Assembly (NCBI GenBank): GCA_945897885.1
Contig: CAMDGU010000028.1
Coordinates: forward strand, 1-39,187
Direction: 5' to 3'
Source of the DNA: Chitinophaga pinensis
GTDB taxonomy: Bacteria > Bacteroidota > Bacteroidia > NS11-12g > UBA9320
Length of the DNA: 39,187 nt
Both the position numbers and the translations under genes were made by a program. Numbering within the stretch: position 1 is the stretch's first letter; every line of letters begins with the position of its first letter. Under the pieces are notes generated by a model. The model had not been told where the DNA came from and made no database searches. It saw only the letters and a list, made by a program, of their open reading frames with translations. Shown here piece by piece: positions 24,278 to 32,495 of the stretch.

Positions 24278-26113
24278 TTAATTATTTGCTTTAAACATCG
24301 GCTCTTTGGCAAGCAAATCTTCAATGGAATAGGATTGGAGTAAATTTCTAAATTCATTAAGTTGTTTGGTCATCTGATCGCAGGCATCCGTTCCTTTTTT
24401 GTGAATCTCATTGCATTTTGAATTATAATAGTCAATTCCTTTCAACAGATTGTCTTTAAAGGTGATGAAATACGATTGTTCCTTATTGGAAATAGAAACT
24501 ATCTTTTTTGAGAGTTCCTTTTTATAATAATCAATATAAAGTTGAAGCTCATTGACAAATACATTGGGGCGGTGCAATTTATTTAAAACATTTACCCGGC
24601 CATAAATATGATCTACCATTTGGCGTAGCGAGAAAACCCCTGAAAAATAAGCTAAATTGGGCCCGGGGCAAATGGTAACTGCACTTAATTTGTGTGATAA
24701 TTCTGCATCATTTTTCAATAGAGCTGAGGCCCCTAATCCTTCACACAAGCAGTCTTTTTCAATTACCTTTTCAATTTCTTTGGCCAATTCTACGTCGTCG
24801 GTTATATCGGCTTTCAGTTGCTTTATTTTTAGGTTTTGATATTCGCGGGAGGCTGTGCAAATGGGTTTATCTGTAAATTCTTTGTTCATGGAAAGAAACT
24901 TCTTATAGCACGGGCTTCCGGGTCTGTTTTTCAATATCCTGGCCATGCGCTGTTGGTCGGAGGTGGTATTTTTAAGGTTATTAAACGGAACACCTAAAGG
25001 CGAGGCATTACTCAGGTAATAGTCGTCTTTTTTAGCTTCTACTAATTTTGTTAAGGTTTCATCATCCACGTTGGTGGCTTCGGGAACCAGTAAAAATGGA
25101 CTTCCCCATCCGGTGGCATCCAAGTCATAATAATCCATCATAAACTCGTTCTCACCTGCAGTTCCTATACCGCCTTGTGCCGTAATTTTTAATATGGGTT
25201 TTGTTTTAAATGGCAGTTTTCCCAATAGATTAATGGCGTTAGAGCAATCGGTATACAGTTCTTCAAACAGTTCGGTTCGCTTATTTTTAAAGTCTTCTAA
25301 AATCGGACCAAGCGGGGTTCCGTTTGAAATAAAGGCATGACCACCGCAGTTGATTCCTGATTCAATTCTGAACTCGGAAACCCACAGCCCTTTTTTGGCT
25401 AAGTATTTTCCTTGTATCAATGCCGAACGATAATCGCTAACCTTTAAAATTATTTTTTTATTAATTACCCCTTCTTCATTGGGATAAAAATCTTTGAAGG
25501 CTTCGCAATAGGCGTATAATCGGGGGTTTAAACCGGCAGAAAAAATAATGGACGATTTTACATCGCTATTAGCATAGCCCCGCAATGCAGCCATGGCATC
25601 CGAATATTCTGTAGGCAATTCATTCCCATCTGTATCATAATTGGCTTTGTCCAATTTGGTCATAATGTTCACATCTATAGAACCGGCCACTATTAATTCT
25701 TTTAATTTATGCTGCAGAATGTGTTTTTCTTCACCAGTGCTTAGCAGCATAGTGTTATAAAGCTGTCTGGTTTCGGAGTCATCGGGCAACATTTCAAAAT
25801 ATTGTTTAATAGTAGCGCCTGTTTCAAAGTCTTCTTTCTTGATATCCTCAATTTGGCGGTTTACAACAGTATTCATTAAATTTATATAGGCTGTAATCCG
25901 TTTTGCCCTGTTATCGTCTTCTGTTACCGGAATTTCAATATAACTCAGATTTTCATTTTTGCATATTACCTTTCTCATTTGTTCAATAAGTTGGTCTTCT
26001 ATAATGGAAATAACGGAGGAAATGCCAAACTTGGCAACTTTAACAGGCGTGTCAATTGTAAAAGCCAACCCCATAACCGGAATGTGGAAGGTATGCGTAG
26101 AACTATTTCTCAT
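24278..26113 (-). CDS. Large conserved-looking protein of unknown function, possible FMN barrel
   Basis: From the ATG at 26113 the protein has 611 residues. A start 18 codons upstream is possible, but the extra residues look unlike protein. The N-terminus FHIPVMGLAFTIDTPVKVAKFGISSVISI and a GGIGTAGE stretch followed by YYDLDATGWGSPFLLVPEAT suggest a TIM-barrel FMN enzyme related to nitronate monooxygenase/PfaD-type proteins. This is a pattern impression, not a search result. Many Cys are present (PICTAS, CLCEGLG, TICPGP). It is probably the first gene of the nadA-nadB-tpl-norCB run, 12 bp from nadA. Confidence 0.6.
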   Translation of the reverse strand: MRNSSTHTFHIPVMGLAFTIDTPVKVAKFGISSVISIIEDQLIEQMRKVICKNENLSYIEIPVTEDDNRAKRITAYINLMNTVVNRQIEDIKKEDFETGATIKQYFEMLPDDSETRQLYNTMLLSTGEEKHILQHKLKELIVAGSIDVNIMTKLDKANYDTDGNELPTEYSDAMAALRGYANSDVKSSIIFSAGLNPRLYAYCEAFKDFYPNEEGVINKKIILKVSDYRSALIQGKYLAKKGLWVSEFRIESGINCGGHAFISNGTPLGPILEDFKNKRTELFEELYTDCSNAINLLGKLPFKTKPILKITAQGGIGTAGENEFMMDYYDLDATGWGSPFLLVPEATNVDDETLTKLVEAKKDDYYLSNASPLGVPFNNLKNTTSDQQRMARILKNRPGSPCYKKFLSMNKEFTDKPICTASREYQNLKIKQLKADITDDVELAKEIEKVIEKDCLCEGLGASALLKNDAELSHKLSAVTICPGPNLAYFSGVFSLRQMVDHIYGRVNVLNKLHRPNVFVNELQLYIDYYKKELSKKIVSISNKEQSYFITFKDNLLKGIDYYNSKCNEIHKKGTDACDQMTKQLNEFRNLLQSYSIEDLLAKEPMFKANN

Positions 26114-26153
26114 GTATTTATTTTTAAATAACCTTTTTGTTATAAATGCCCTG

Positions 26154-26161
26154 CAAATATA
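26154..26161 (-). promoter_or_regulatory. Candidate -7 box for the nad/nor run
   Basis: On the minus strand this reads TATATTTG, a match to TAnnTTTG, 40 bp upstream of the ATG at 26113. A -33 element is not evident. Confidence 0.4.
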
Positions 26162-26273
26162 CCACAATAATCATATTCGGATATTTTTGTCTTTTTTTAT
26201 TAAAACATGATTTTCGTCATATAATAATAGATTACATGTGTATTTCTTTGCATCAATATTTAAACTAAATACC

Positions 26274-26831
26274 ATGAAATCATCATTTAAGTTCCTATTT
26301 ATCGCAGGCATTCTTAGTATAGTAAGCTGCGGCCCCAAGGGCGATTCAACAACCGAAGAATCCAAAACATCCGGCACCGAAACCGTTACAGGGCAATCAG
26401 GAGTTCAAGATGACGTATCTAACCCCAATGCAGTGCAGGTGGCCCTGAGCAGTATAGACCACACCACCTTGGTGACGGCTGTAAAAGCAGCCGAACTTGT
26501 GGATGCCCTGAGTAATGCCGGACCATTTACAGTGTTTGCTCCTACCAATGCCGCTTTTGATAAATTACCTGCCGGAACCGTAGGAGGATTATTGAAACCT
26601 GAGAAAAAAGATGCCTTAATCGATATTTTGCAATACCATGTTTTTGTAGGGGTATTAAATGCCGAAAATTTAGCCGAAGGCCAAACCTATGGCCAGGTAA
26701 ACGGCGGTAATATTAAAATTACAATGGTTGACGGGAAACCGGTAATAAATGGCAAAGCCCATATTTTGGCTTCCATCAAAGCATCCAACGGAATGATACA
26801 TGTAATAGACGAAGTGTTATTACCACAATAA
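26274..26831 (+). CDS. Fasciclin (FAS1)-domain lipoprotein
   Basis: From the ATG at 26274 the protein has 185 residues: a signal peptide ending in SIVSC (lipidated Cys19), a Ser/Thr-rich linker (to about 55), and one FAS1 domain. The FAS1 motifs are clear: FTVFAPTNAAFDKLP, LIDILQYHVFVG and MIHVIDEVLLP. FAS1 domains mediate adhesion and protein-protein contacts on the surface. An upstream ATG 12 codons earlier would spoil the signal peptide. It is divergent from the 611-aa gene, across 160 bp. Confidence 0.9.
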   Translation: MKSSFKFLFIAGILSIVSCGPKGDSTTEESKTSGTETVTGQSGVQDDVSNPNAVQVALSSIDHTTLVTAVKAAELVDALSNAGPFTVFAPTNAAFDKLPAGTVGGLLKPEKKDALIDILQYHVFVGVLNAENLAEGQTYGQVNGGNIKITMVDGKPVINGKAHILASIKASNGMIHVIDEVLLPQ

Positions 26832-26876
26832 ATTAAAAGTAAGTTATTTTTCAGAAACGTTTTTTTAAGTTTAAGA

Positions 26877-26909
26877 AGGGGTTTTTCGGGTAAGGAACCT
26901 CTTTTTTTT
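26877..26909 (+). terminator. Rho-independent terminator after the fasciclin gene
   Basis: AGGGGTT (26877-26883) pairs with AACCTCT (26896-26902), with one G-T wobble, and is followed by a T-run at 26903-26909. It lies 45 bp after the fasciclin stop codon. Confidence 0.65.
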
Positions 26910-27084
26910 GTAGTAAAATTTTAAAGCTTTTTGCAATCCGGTGGCTGGTTTTGATCTAGGATATGTAATATTAATTACCTTAGCAGCAAATAAATAATAA
27001 GTGTTTTTATTCTTTATCCTAGTAACTTTAAAATTCAGGATATTTATAAGTTTATATAAATATTCACTATACAAATAGTTCAAA

Positions 27085-27436
27085 ATGCAAACAGAAACCC
27101 AAAACAGAACCCTTCGAACCATTGAAATATTTAAGATTTCCATAGGGCTTATATGTGAGGTTTGGACGAATCCTAATCATATCCTCAATTGGTGGGGACC
27201 AACTGGGTTTACCACCACCATTCATAAAATGGAGGTGAAGGAAGGAGTTGAATGGAACTTAACCATGCATGTGCCAGAAGGTGCATACTGCCCCATCCGA
27301 AGTATTTTTAAAGAAATTATAGCGTTGTACTAAAAATGGGAAGCATACAGTGGTAAAAGCCCGTAAAGCCGATGAAGGACAGAAACAGAATATGGAAAAA
27401 CTTGAAAAATATATAGACAACTTAACAAAAGACTAA
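27085..27436 (+). pseudogene. AHSA1/SRPBCC-domain gene with an internal deletion
   Basis: The first 82 codons encode a typical AHSA1/SRPBCC start (VWTNPNHILNWWGPTGFTT...VEWNLTMHVPEGAYCPI) and run into IFKEIIALY and a stop. The family's C-terminal helix is found in another frame from about 27350 (VVKARKADEGQKQNMEKLEKYIDNL, TAA at 27434-27436). Perhaps 30-45 residues of the middle are missing by comparison with family length. It is best read as a decayed gene, with no functional product expected. It precedes a methyltransferase gene by 12 bp. Confidence 0.8.
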
Positions 27437-27448
27437 AATACATCAACA

Positions 27449-28072
27449 ATGAATGAATCATGGACCGACCGGTGGAATGAACGCTACAGCAAGGATGAGT
27501 TTGCGTATGGTGTACTCCCCAATGCATATTTAATGAAACAAATTGAAAAACTGCCCGCAGGGAAAATCCTTTTTGCAGCAGAGGGGGAAGGCCGCAATGC
27601 AGTATTTGCAGCCAAGATAGGTTTTGAAGTTTCAGCATTTGATATTAGTATAGAAGGGAAAAATAAAGCTTTAAAACTAGCCGAAGCCAATAGTGTAACT
27701 ATACATTATGAAGTTGGCGAACTGCACACCTTAAATTATAAACCCGAACATTTTGATGCCATAGCCCTTATTTATGCTCATTTTCCGGCCGACATCAAAT
27801 CATCATTGCATAAAACCCTCAACACCTATTTGCGAAAAGGCGGGGTTCTGATTTTTGAAGCTTTTAGCAAAAAGCACCTTGACTACCTAGCAAAAAATGA
27901 AAATGTTGGCGGACCAAAAGAACTGGCCATGTTATTTTCTATAGATGAGATAAAATCGGATTTTGAAAATTATGAAATTTTGGAACTGGAAGAAAAGGAA
28001 ATTGAATTGAGTGAAGGATTGTTTCATAACGGAACAGGTTCGGTGATACGATTTGTGGGACGGAAGAAATAA
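27449..28072 (+). CDS. Class I SAM-dependent methyltransferase (small-molecule type)
   Basis: The 207-residue protein has a Rossmann methyltransferase core: motif [17 protein letters not shown] (about 40-55), an acidic SAM-ribose strand [19 protein letters not shown] and a GGVLIFEAF strand. The N-terminal [17 protein letters not shown] resembles TehB/thiopurine-like methyltransferases of Bacteroidota. The substrate is unknown. It begins 12 bp after the AHSA1 pseudogene, probably a remnant of an older operon. Confidence 0.82.
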   Translation: MNESWTDRWNERYSKDEFAYGVLPNAYLMKQIEKLPAGKILFAAEGEGRNAVFAAKIGFEVSAFDISIEGKNKALKLAEANSVTIHYEVGELHTLNYKPEHFDAIALIYAHFPADIKSSLHKTLNTYLRKGGVLIFEAFSKKHLDYLAKNENVGGPKELAMLFSIDEIKSDFENYEILELEEKEIELSEGLFHNGTGSVIRFVGRKK

Positions 28073-28230
28073 AGTACCCTAAACTGGTCGAAGCTCAAAA
28101 GTTAATTTTACATTTAAGAGAAAATATAGTCCGAATGGCATCATCCGCATGGGTGCGGCTGGGATCCAACACATGCGAAGCATTGCATAAGACCTTTGAA
28201 AATAAACATAGATTACTTATAAAAAGAGCG

Positions 28231-28294
28231 AACTGCAAAATTTTCATAACTACTTCTTAACCTAACGAGTAATTTATATTAAAATTTTGCAGTT
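28231..28294. repeat. 14-bp perfect inverted repeat with 36-nt spacer
   Basis: AACTGCAAAATTTT (28231-28244) is the exact reverse complement of AAAATTTTGCAGTT (28281-28294). Confidence 0.88.
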
Positions 28295-28459
28295 GGTTTT
28301 GTTGGTGCCTTTTTTTGCTCCTTTTTTGGGCAAACAAACCGAGGAACGAGGTTCATGAAAACCTATAAAAAATAAACAGCAAATCAGTGAACTAAAAAAG
28401 GAGAGAGATAAAAGAAGAAAGCATATCAGTTCAATATGTTTATATATTATTGAGTTAAC

Positions 28460-28485
28460 GTTCTTTTTCCTTGATGAAAAAGAAC
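28460..28485. repeat. 10-bp hairpin GTTCTTTTTC / GAAAAAGAAC
   Basis: A perfect 10-bp stem with loop CTTGAT. It is a candidate dispersed repeat; only one copy is present in the window. Confidence 0.8.
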
Positions 28486-28684
28486 CAAAAAATGCTCACT
28501 CGTTTATGTTAATTTTTTAGGCGTTTGCTAATGCTTTGCATTTCAAGCAAAAAATATGCTTCCTCCCGCAAATCCGGGTCGCGGCCCGCATTTTTGGCAA
28601 CCTAACGCACGACTAATCACACCAAAGCTTTCGTATTAATTGATTTGGTAGGACTTTTGAGGTTCGACAAATTAAATCCAACTT

Positions 28685-29452
28685 CTACAAATCTTTCTTT
28701 CTGAATTTTCGTAAAGAAATTAAAAACGGAACGGCAACCCACAGAAGCAAAATAGTAAAGGCAGCAATAATACCAACCTGATTACCAAAAAAGTTTTTGA
28801 AAATAGCCCCGGTATAACCCATCATGGCTGATACATCCAAATGAAGGAGGATTAATATTCGGGCTAAATCAATGGGATTAAGAGCCGTAATGCCTACCAT
28901 TATTTTTTCGATAGGGTAATCGGCAAATTGGAAAATTAAAAACAAAACGACCCCGTCAAACAACAAGGCAAAAAACATCCATAGCAAAATGGCAATACCT
29001 ATACCTTTGGCCTTATCGCGGGTGGCAATGGAACTTAAAAAAGCAATAGCTACAAAAACTACCGTAATAAAAATACCAACCAAAAGCATCATAATTCCTA
29101 CATCTGATGGAGCATAAAATAAAATGGGAATACCTGCTCCAATAAAAAAAGCCAGCAATAAGGAAATGGATAATCCGAAAAAAAGGCTGAACCAAATTTT
29201 ACTCCTGCGAATGGGTTGGCTTAACAAGAGTTCAATAAACTCGGAGCTATTGTAAATATATATGGTAGAAAAGATAACAGATACTAAAGGTACTGTTAGC
29301 AAAATTACATTTAGTAAAGTGAGCAATCCCTTGGTACTGTTATCTTCCAAACTAAATACACTCCAAGAAAGTATGGCCAGTATTAAAGTATAAACCAATA
29401 CAATTTTATTTTTCAGAATATCTAAAACAATAAACTTCCCTATCCTATTCAT
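28685..29452 (-). CDS. nosY: NosY, ABC permease of the nos system
   Basis: A 255-residue protein with six hydrophobic segments and the IRRSKIWFSLFFG region of ABC-2 permeases. With NosF and NosD it forms the complex needed to deliver sulfur or copper for the CuZ site of NosZ. It overlaps nosF by 8 bp and is the last gene of the nos operon in the window. Confidence 0.88.
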   Translation of the reverse strand: MNRIGKFIVLDILKNKIVLVYTLILAILSWSVFSLEDNSTKGLLTLLNVILLTVPLVSVIFSTIYIYNSSEFIELLLSQPIRRSKIWFSLFFGLSISLLLAFFIGAGIPILFYAPSDVGIMMLLVGIFITVVFVAIAFLSSIATRDKAKGIGIAILLWMFFALLFDGVVLFLIFQFADYPIEKIMVGITALNPIDLARILILLHLDVSAMMGYTGAIFKNFFGNQVGIIAAFTILLLWVAVPFLISLRKFRKKDL

Positions 29453-30158
29453 GCGTATTGTTTTTTAGTATGTGAGCAATGGCTTTCGAAATTTTTTCCT
29501 CACCGGTGGATGATTTTAGCTCGTCTACGGTTTTGTGAAACTGCACGTTTCCATCTTGCATAAAAATAATTTGGGTAACCAAGTCATCCAGTTCACTGAG
29601 TAAATGCGAAGTAATGAGTATTAATTTACCTTTCTTTTTTTCGGCAATAATCTTTTCTTTTAATATTTCGGAGGCTAAAGGGTCAAGTCCTGCCGTAGGC
29701 TCATCTAAAATAAGCACATCGGGATTAAACAAAAATGCCAGGGTTGCACTTACTTTTTGGGTAGTACCTCCTGAAAGGGTTCGCATTTTTTTGTTAAGTA
29801 TATCCTTTAGTTTAAACTGATGAAACAGGTCTTCATCGATCGGTATATCTGATTTTCGGAGCTCCTTAATCATATCCAATATTTGTCCTATGGACATATT
29901 ATCAGGATAGCGGCCGATTTGCGGCATATAGCCTATATGATTTCTATACTCAAAATTATTGGTAATAAACGTGTCTTTAAATTTTATGGTTCCCTCGGTA
30001 GGAATAACCATGCCCAAAATACTTTTGATAAGCGTTGTTTTCCCACAACCATTAGGACCAATAAGGGCGATACATTCCCCTTGGTTGCAACTTAGACTAA
30101 CATTATTCAGAACTTTAAGTCGTGCGAAATTTTTTGATAGATTATTTATTTCAATCAT
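29445..30158 (-). CDS. nosF: NosF, ABC ATPase of the nos system
   Basis: A 237-residue ABC ATPase: Walker A GPNGCGKTT (34-42), signature LSGGTTQKV (129-137) and Walker B/D-loop VLILDEPTAGLD (149-160). NosF powers the NosFY transporter that, with NosD, matures the copper centre of N2O reductase. It overlaps nosD by 4 bp at its start and nosY by 8 bp at its end. Confidence 0.92.
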   Translation of the reverse strand: MIEINNLSKNFARLKVLNNVSLSCNQGECIALIGPNGCGKTTLIKSILGMVIPTEGTIKFKDTFITNNFEYRNHIGYMPQIGRYPDNMSIGQILDMIKELRKSDIPIDEDLFHQFKLKDILNKKMRTLSGGTTQKVSATLAFLFNPDVLILDEPTAGLDPLASEILKEKIIAEKKKGKLILITSHLLSELDDLVTQIIFMQDGNVQFHKTVDELKSSTGEEKISKAIAHILKNNTHE

Positions 30159-31390
30159 AAATCCACAGAGTGCATCAGGGGGGTGTTATCAATAAAATTA
30201 TCGGGGGTTAAACTGGGTATCATTTTTTCGGATTTATCAAGCAAGGTTACCATAAAACTGCGAAATAAAAGCATTGCAGGTGGATTATTTTCAACAATTA
30301 CCGAAAACAAACTGAGCGGATGGTAAGGCACATCACCAATGTGATTGCGGTCTAAGTCATATCCATCATACTTATCCCAATAGTTGCCGTTAAAGGTGTT
30401 TAAAACCAACGAACCGTTTGTGCTTATGTCAAATGTGTTGGCTATAAAATTATTGGTTACCACTTCATTTTCCATACAACTGGCTTGTATCTTCATTCCC
30501 CATCCGTTGGATTCAAACACATTTTTTTCAACCTTTATGCGGCTGGTTCCTTCCATATGAATACCGGATGTGTTTCGAATAAACGTGTTTCCAAAAATAT
30601 AGCTGTCGGATATTTCCTTTAAGAATAAGCCATAGGAGGCATCTCCCCAATTTTCTTCAAAGGTGTTATTAATCATGGTTACATTTTTTGTAAACATAAC
30701 CGCCACTCCTGCACCATTATTTTTGAAAACATTTGTGATATAAGCATCGTTGTTTGAAAACATGAAATGCAGTCCATACCTTATATTTTTTGTTGAGATA
30801 TTTCGCCAAATAACCGAGTTGGTTACAAATTCAAAATAGATACCATCGCGATGGCCCGAAATTCTGTTTCCAATAATTTGAAGGCTATCGCTTTTCCAGC
30901 AATGAATACCGTTTCCAATTTGTTGCTCTTCTACACCATAAGCTTTTATTCGGTTGTTTTTTACAACAGTGTTTTTGCAATATTGCAGATAAATGCCAAA
31001 AAAATTGTCGTCCAAAATATTATCACAAACCGTTACATGATTGGCTTCATAAACTTTTATAGCTCCAGGGTCGTCTAAGGTAGCGTATCCTGAGTTTTCA
31101 ACCCTAAACCCTGTGATTACCGTATTGTTGGATTTTATAGAAAGTATCTCATATTTCTTTTGACCATCTAAAATTGGCCAGTTTTTTCCAATTAACGTTA
31201 CTTCCTTATCTACTATAATATTCCCTTCTTTGTAAATACCTTGGTGTATAAGGATTGTGTCGCCATTGATGGCTTGTGCCAATGCGTCTTTAATTTTTTT
31301 GAACGATTTATTTTGCCCAACCTCCAAAACTTTGGAATGAGCAAATTGAGAAAGAATGAGAAAAAAAAATGTTAAAAATTTAACCTTCAC
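30155..31390 (-). CDS. nosD: NosD, periplasmic beta-helix maturation factor
   Basis: The 411-residue protein has a Sec signal peptide (about 1-19), a start typical of NosD (QNKSFKKIKDALAQAINGDTILIHQGIYKEGNIIV) and PbH1-type beta-helix repeats (FGIYLQYCKNTVVKNN, GIHMEGTSRIKVEKN). NosD assists assembly of the CuZ sulfide cluster. It abuts the nosL-fusion gene (stop at 31391) and overlaps nosF by 4 bp. Confidence 0.92.
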   Translation of the reverse strand: MKVKFLTFFFLILSQFAHSKVLEVGQNKSFKKIKDALAQAINGDTILIHQGIYKEGNIIVDKEVTLIGKNWPILDGQKKYEILSIKSNNTVITGFRVENSGYATLDDPGAIKVYEANHVTVCDNILDDNFFGIYLQYCKNTVVKNNRIKAYGVEEQQIGNGIHCWKSDSLQIIGNRISGHRDGIYFEFVTNSVIWRNISTKNIRYGLHFMFSNNDAYITNVFKNNGAGVAVMFTKNVTMINNTFEENWGDASYGLFLKEISDSYIFGNTFIRNTSGIHMEGTSRIKVEKNVFESNGWGMKIQASCMENEVVTNNFIANTFDISTNGSLVLNTFNGNYWDKYDGYDLDRNHIGDVPYHPLSLFSVIVENNPPAMLLFRSFMVTLLDKSEKMIPSLTPDNFIDNTPLMHSVDL

Positions 31391-32413
31391 TTAGTTTGTC
31401 AATGTAGTCCAGTTTACCAAGGTCGCCTTGTATTTTGTGGCATATTCATAAGCGGTAGTTTTATTATTAAAGGCAGCCATATTTCCGCCCATCGGGCTAT
31501 TTAATTCCTCACCTTTTATCAAAAATACGGTTTCTATGGATAGCAAGCCATTGTCAGCTAAAAAATTGGAAACGTAATATTGTGCAGCCTCCAATTTAGC
31601 CAAGTTGTCTTTTCTGTAGTTCAGCATACATTTCAGATCGTCGTATTTATAAACTCTTCCTTTTTTTGTAACCAATTCGGCGGCAAATTTAGGGTCAGTT
31701 ATAGTCATCCCGCAATTGTCGCATTTATCTTTATTTAGTTTTATAGGTTCTGATTTTGGATTAATGCATGAAGAAAGAGCTAAAAATGAAACCACCAAAA
31801 TAGGGGTAATGCCTTTTGCTTTTTTAAATCTTTTTAGAATTTTGGATTCAACGGTAAATGAAATACCCATTAATAAACCGCTGGCAATAAAAAGCCATCC
31901 ACCTAAATCGGGTATAGAGTATGCTCCAAAATTAAGAAGCTGTTTAAATCCTATTAACGGAGGTTGGTAGGCCATTCCTGGAACAATAATAGCAGCGCTG
32001 GGGTCTAAGTTATGACCATAATTGTATTCCCATCTCCAAAAATCTACCATTGCTACTATGCCAAAAAGCACGAAAGCTGCAAACAAAATGTAAAGAGCTT
32101 TCTTTTTATTAATAAAAACAACCAAGAATGAAAATAAGGCATAAAAGCCTATGATATATGGTAAAACGGTGAATTCAATAAATTCTTCAGCATGTAATGT
32201 TTTCATTCCTATGTAATGGTTCAGCCCATTGATAATGTCTACATCACCGGCTAATTTGTTTGCATAAATAAGTAAAGCCAACCCTTCTGGATATTGCGGA
32301 GCATCCAGTTCAATGCGCCAAATAGGTGTAAAAATAGAAGTTACAAGTAATGCAGCGGCTACTATAAGCAATACCTTTGATAGGGTTCCAAGTTTGTTTT
32401 CAGTGCTTTTCAT
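31391..32413 (-). CDS. nosL: Membrane domain fused to NosL copper chaperone
   Basis: A 340-residue protein in two parts. The N-terminal part (1-200) has about five hydrophobic segments and no recognised domain. The C-terminal part is NosL: the CDNCGMTITD motif (Cys231, Cys234, Met236), MLNYRKDNLAKLEAAQYYVSNF and SPMGGNMAAF. NosL binds Cu(I) for NosZ. Between the parts is VVSFLALSSC, an intact-looking lipoprotein signal peptide with lipobox Cys216 inside the fused protein. NosL is usually a separate lipoprotein, so this is probably a fusion of two neighbours. It begins after a hairpin downstream of nosZ. Confidence 0.85.
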   Translation of the reverse strand: MKSTENKLGTLSKVLLIVAAALLVTSIFTPIWRIELDAPQYPEGLALLIYANKLAGDVDIINGLNHYIGMKTLHAEEFIEFTVLPYIIGFYALFSFLVVFINKKKALYILFAAFVLFGIVAMVDFWRWEYNYGHNLDPSAAIIVPGMAYQPPLIGFKQLLNFGAYSIPDLGGWLFIASGLLMGISFTVESKILKRFKKAKGITPILVVSFLALSSCINPKSEPIKLNKDKCDNCGMTITDPKFAAELVTKKGRVYKYDDLKCMLNYRKDNLAKLEAAQYYVSNFLADNGLLSIETVFLIKGEELNSPMGGNMAAFNNKTTAYEYATKYKATLVNWTTLTN

Positions 32414-32438
32414 AATTATTTTATTGGGAATTAAATAA

Positions 32439-32474
32439 AAAGGGAGCAGATTAATTTAAATCTCTGCTCCCTTT
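32439..32474. terminator. Hairpin between nosZ and nosL (likely attenuating terminator)
   Basis: AAAGGGAGCAGA (32439-32450) pairs exactly with TCTGCTCCCTTT (32463-32474). On the minus strand it is followed by TTTTATTTAA. It lies between the nosZ stop and the nosL start, so it may reduce read-through and leave less accessory mRNA than nosZ mRNA. Confidence 0.8.
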
Positions 32475-32495
32475 ATTAATATTAGCTAATTTTAA

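Larger units (their letters stand above)
28073..28684. other. 612-bp gene-free stretch with inverted repeats
   Basis: I see no convincing coding frame on either strand. It holds a 14-bp inverted repeat (28231-28244 / 28281-28294), a 10-bp hairpin (28460-28485), and a GC-richer island near 28570-28610 (CGGGTCGCGGCCCG). The second hairpin resembles a repeat I recall between genes in other Bacteroidota. No known RNA is recognised. Confidence 0.6.

Noticed and set aside
26871-27143. 90-codon minus-strand frame between the fasciclin gene and the AHSA1 remnant
   Set aside because: It is rich in Ile/Lys/Tyr from AT-rich DNA, overlaps the terminator and the start of the AHSA1 gene, and shows no domain.
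28530-28620. Possible CRISPR or tandem array in the gene-free stretch
   Set aside because: No regularly spaced direct repeats are present, only inverted repeats.
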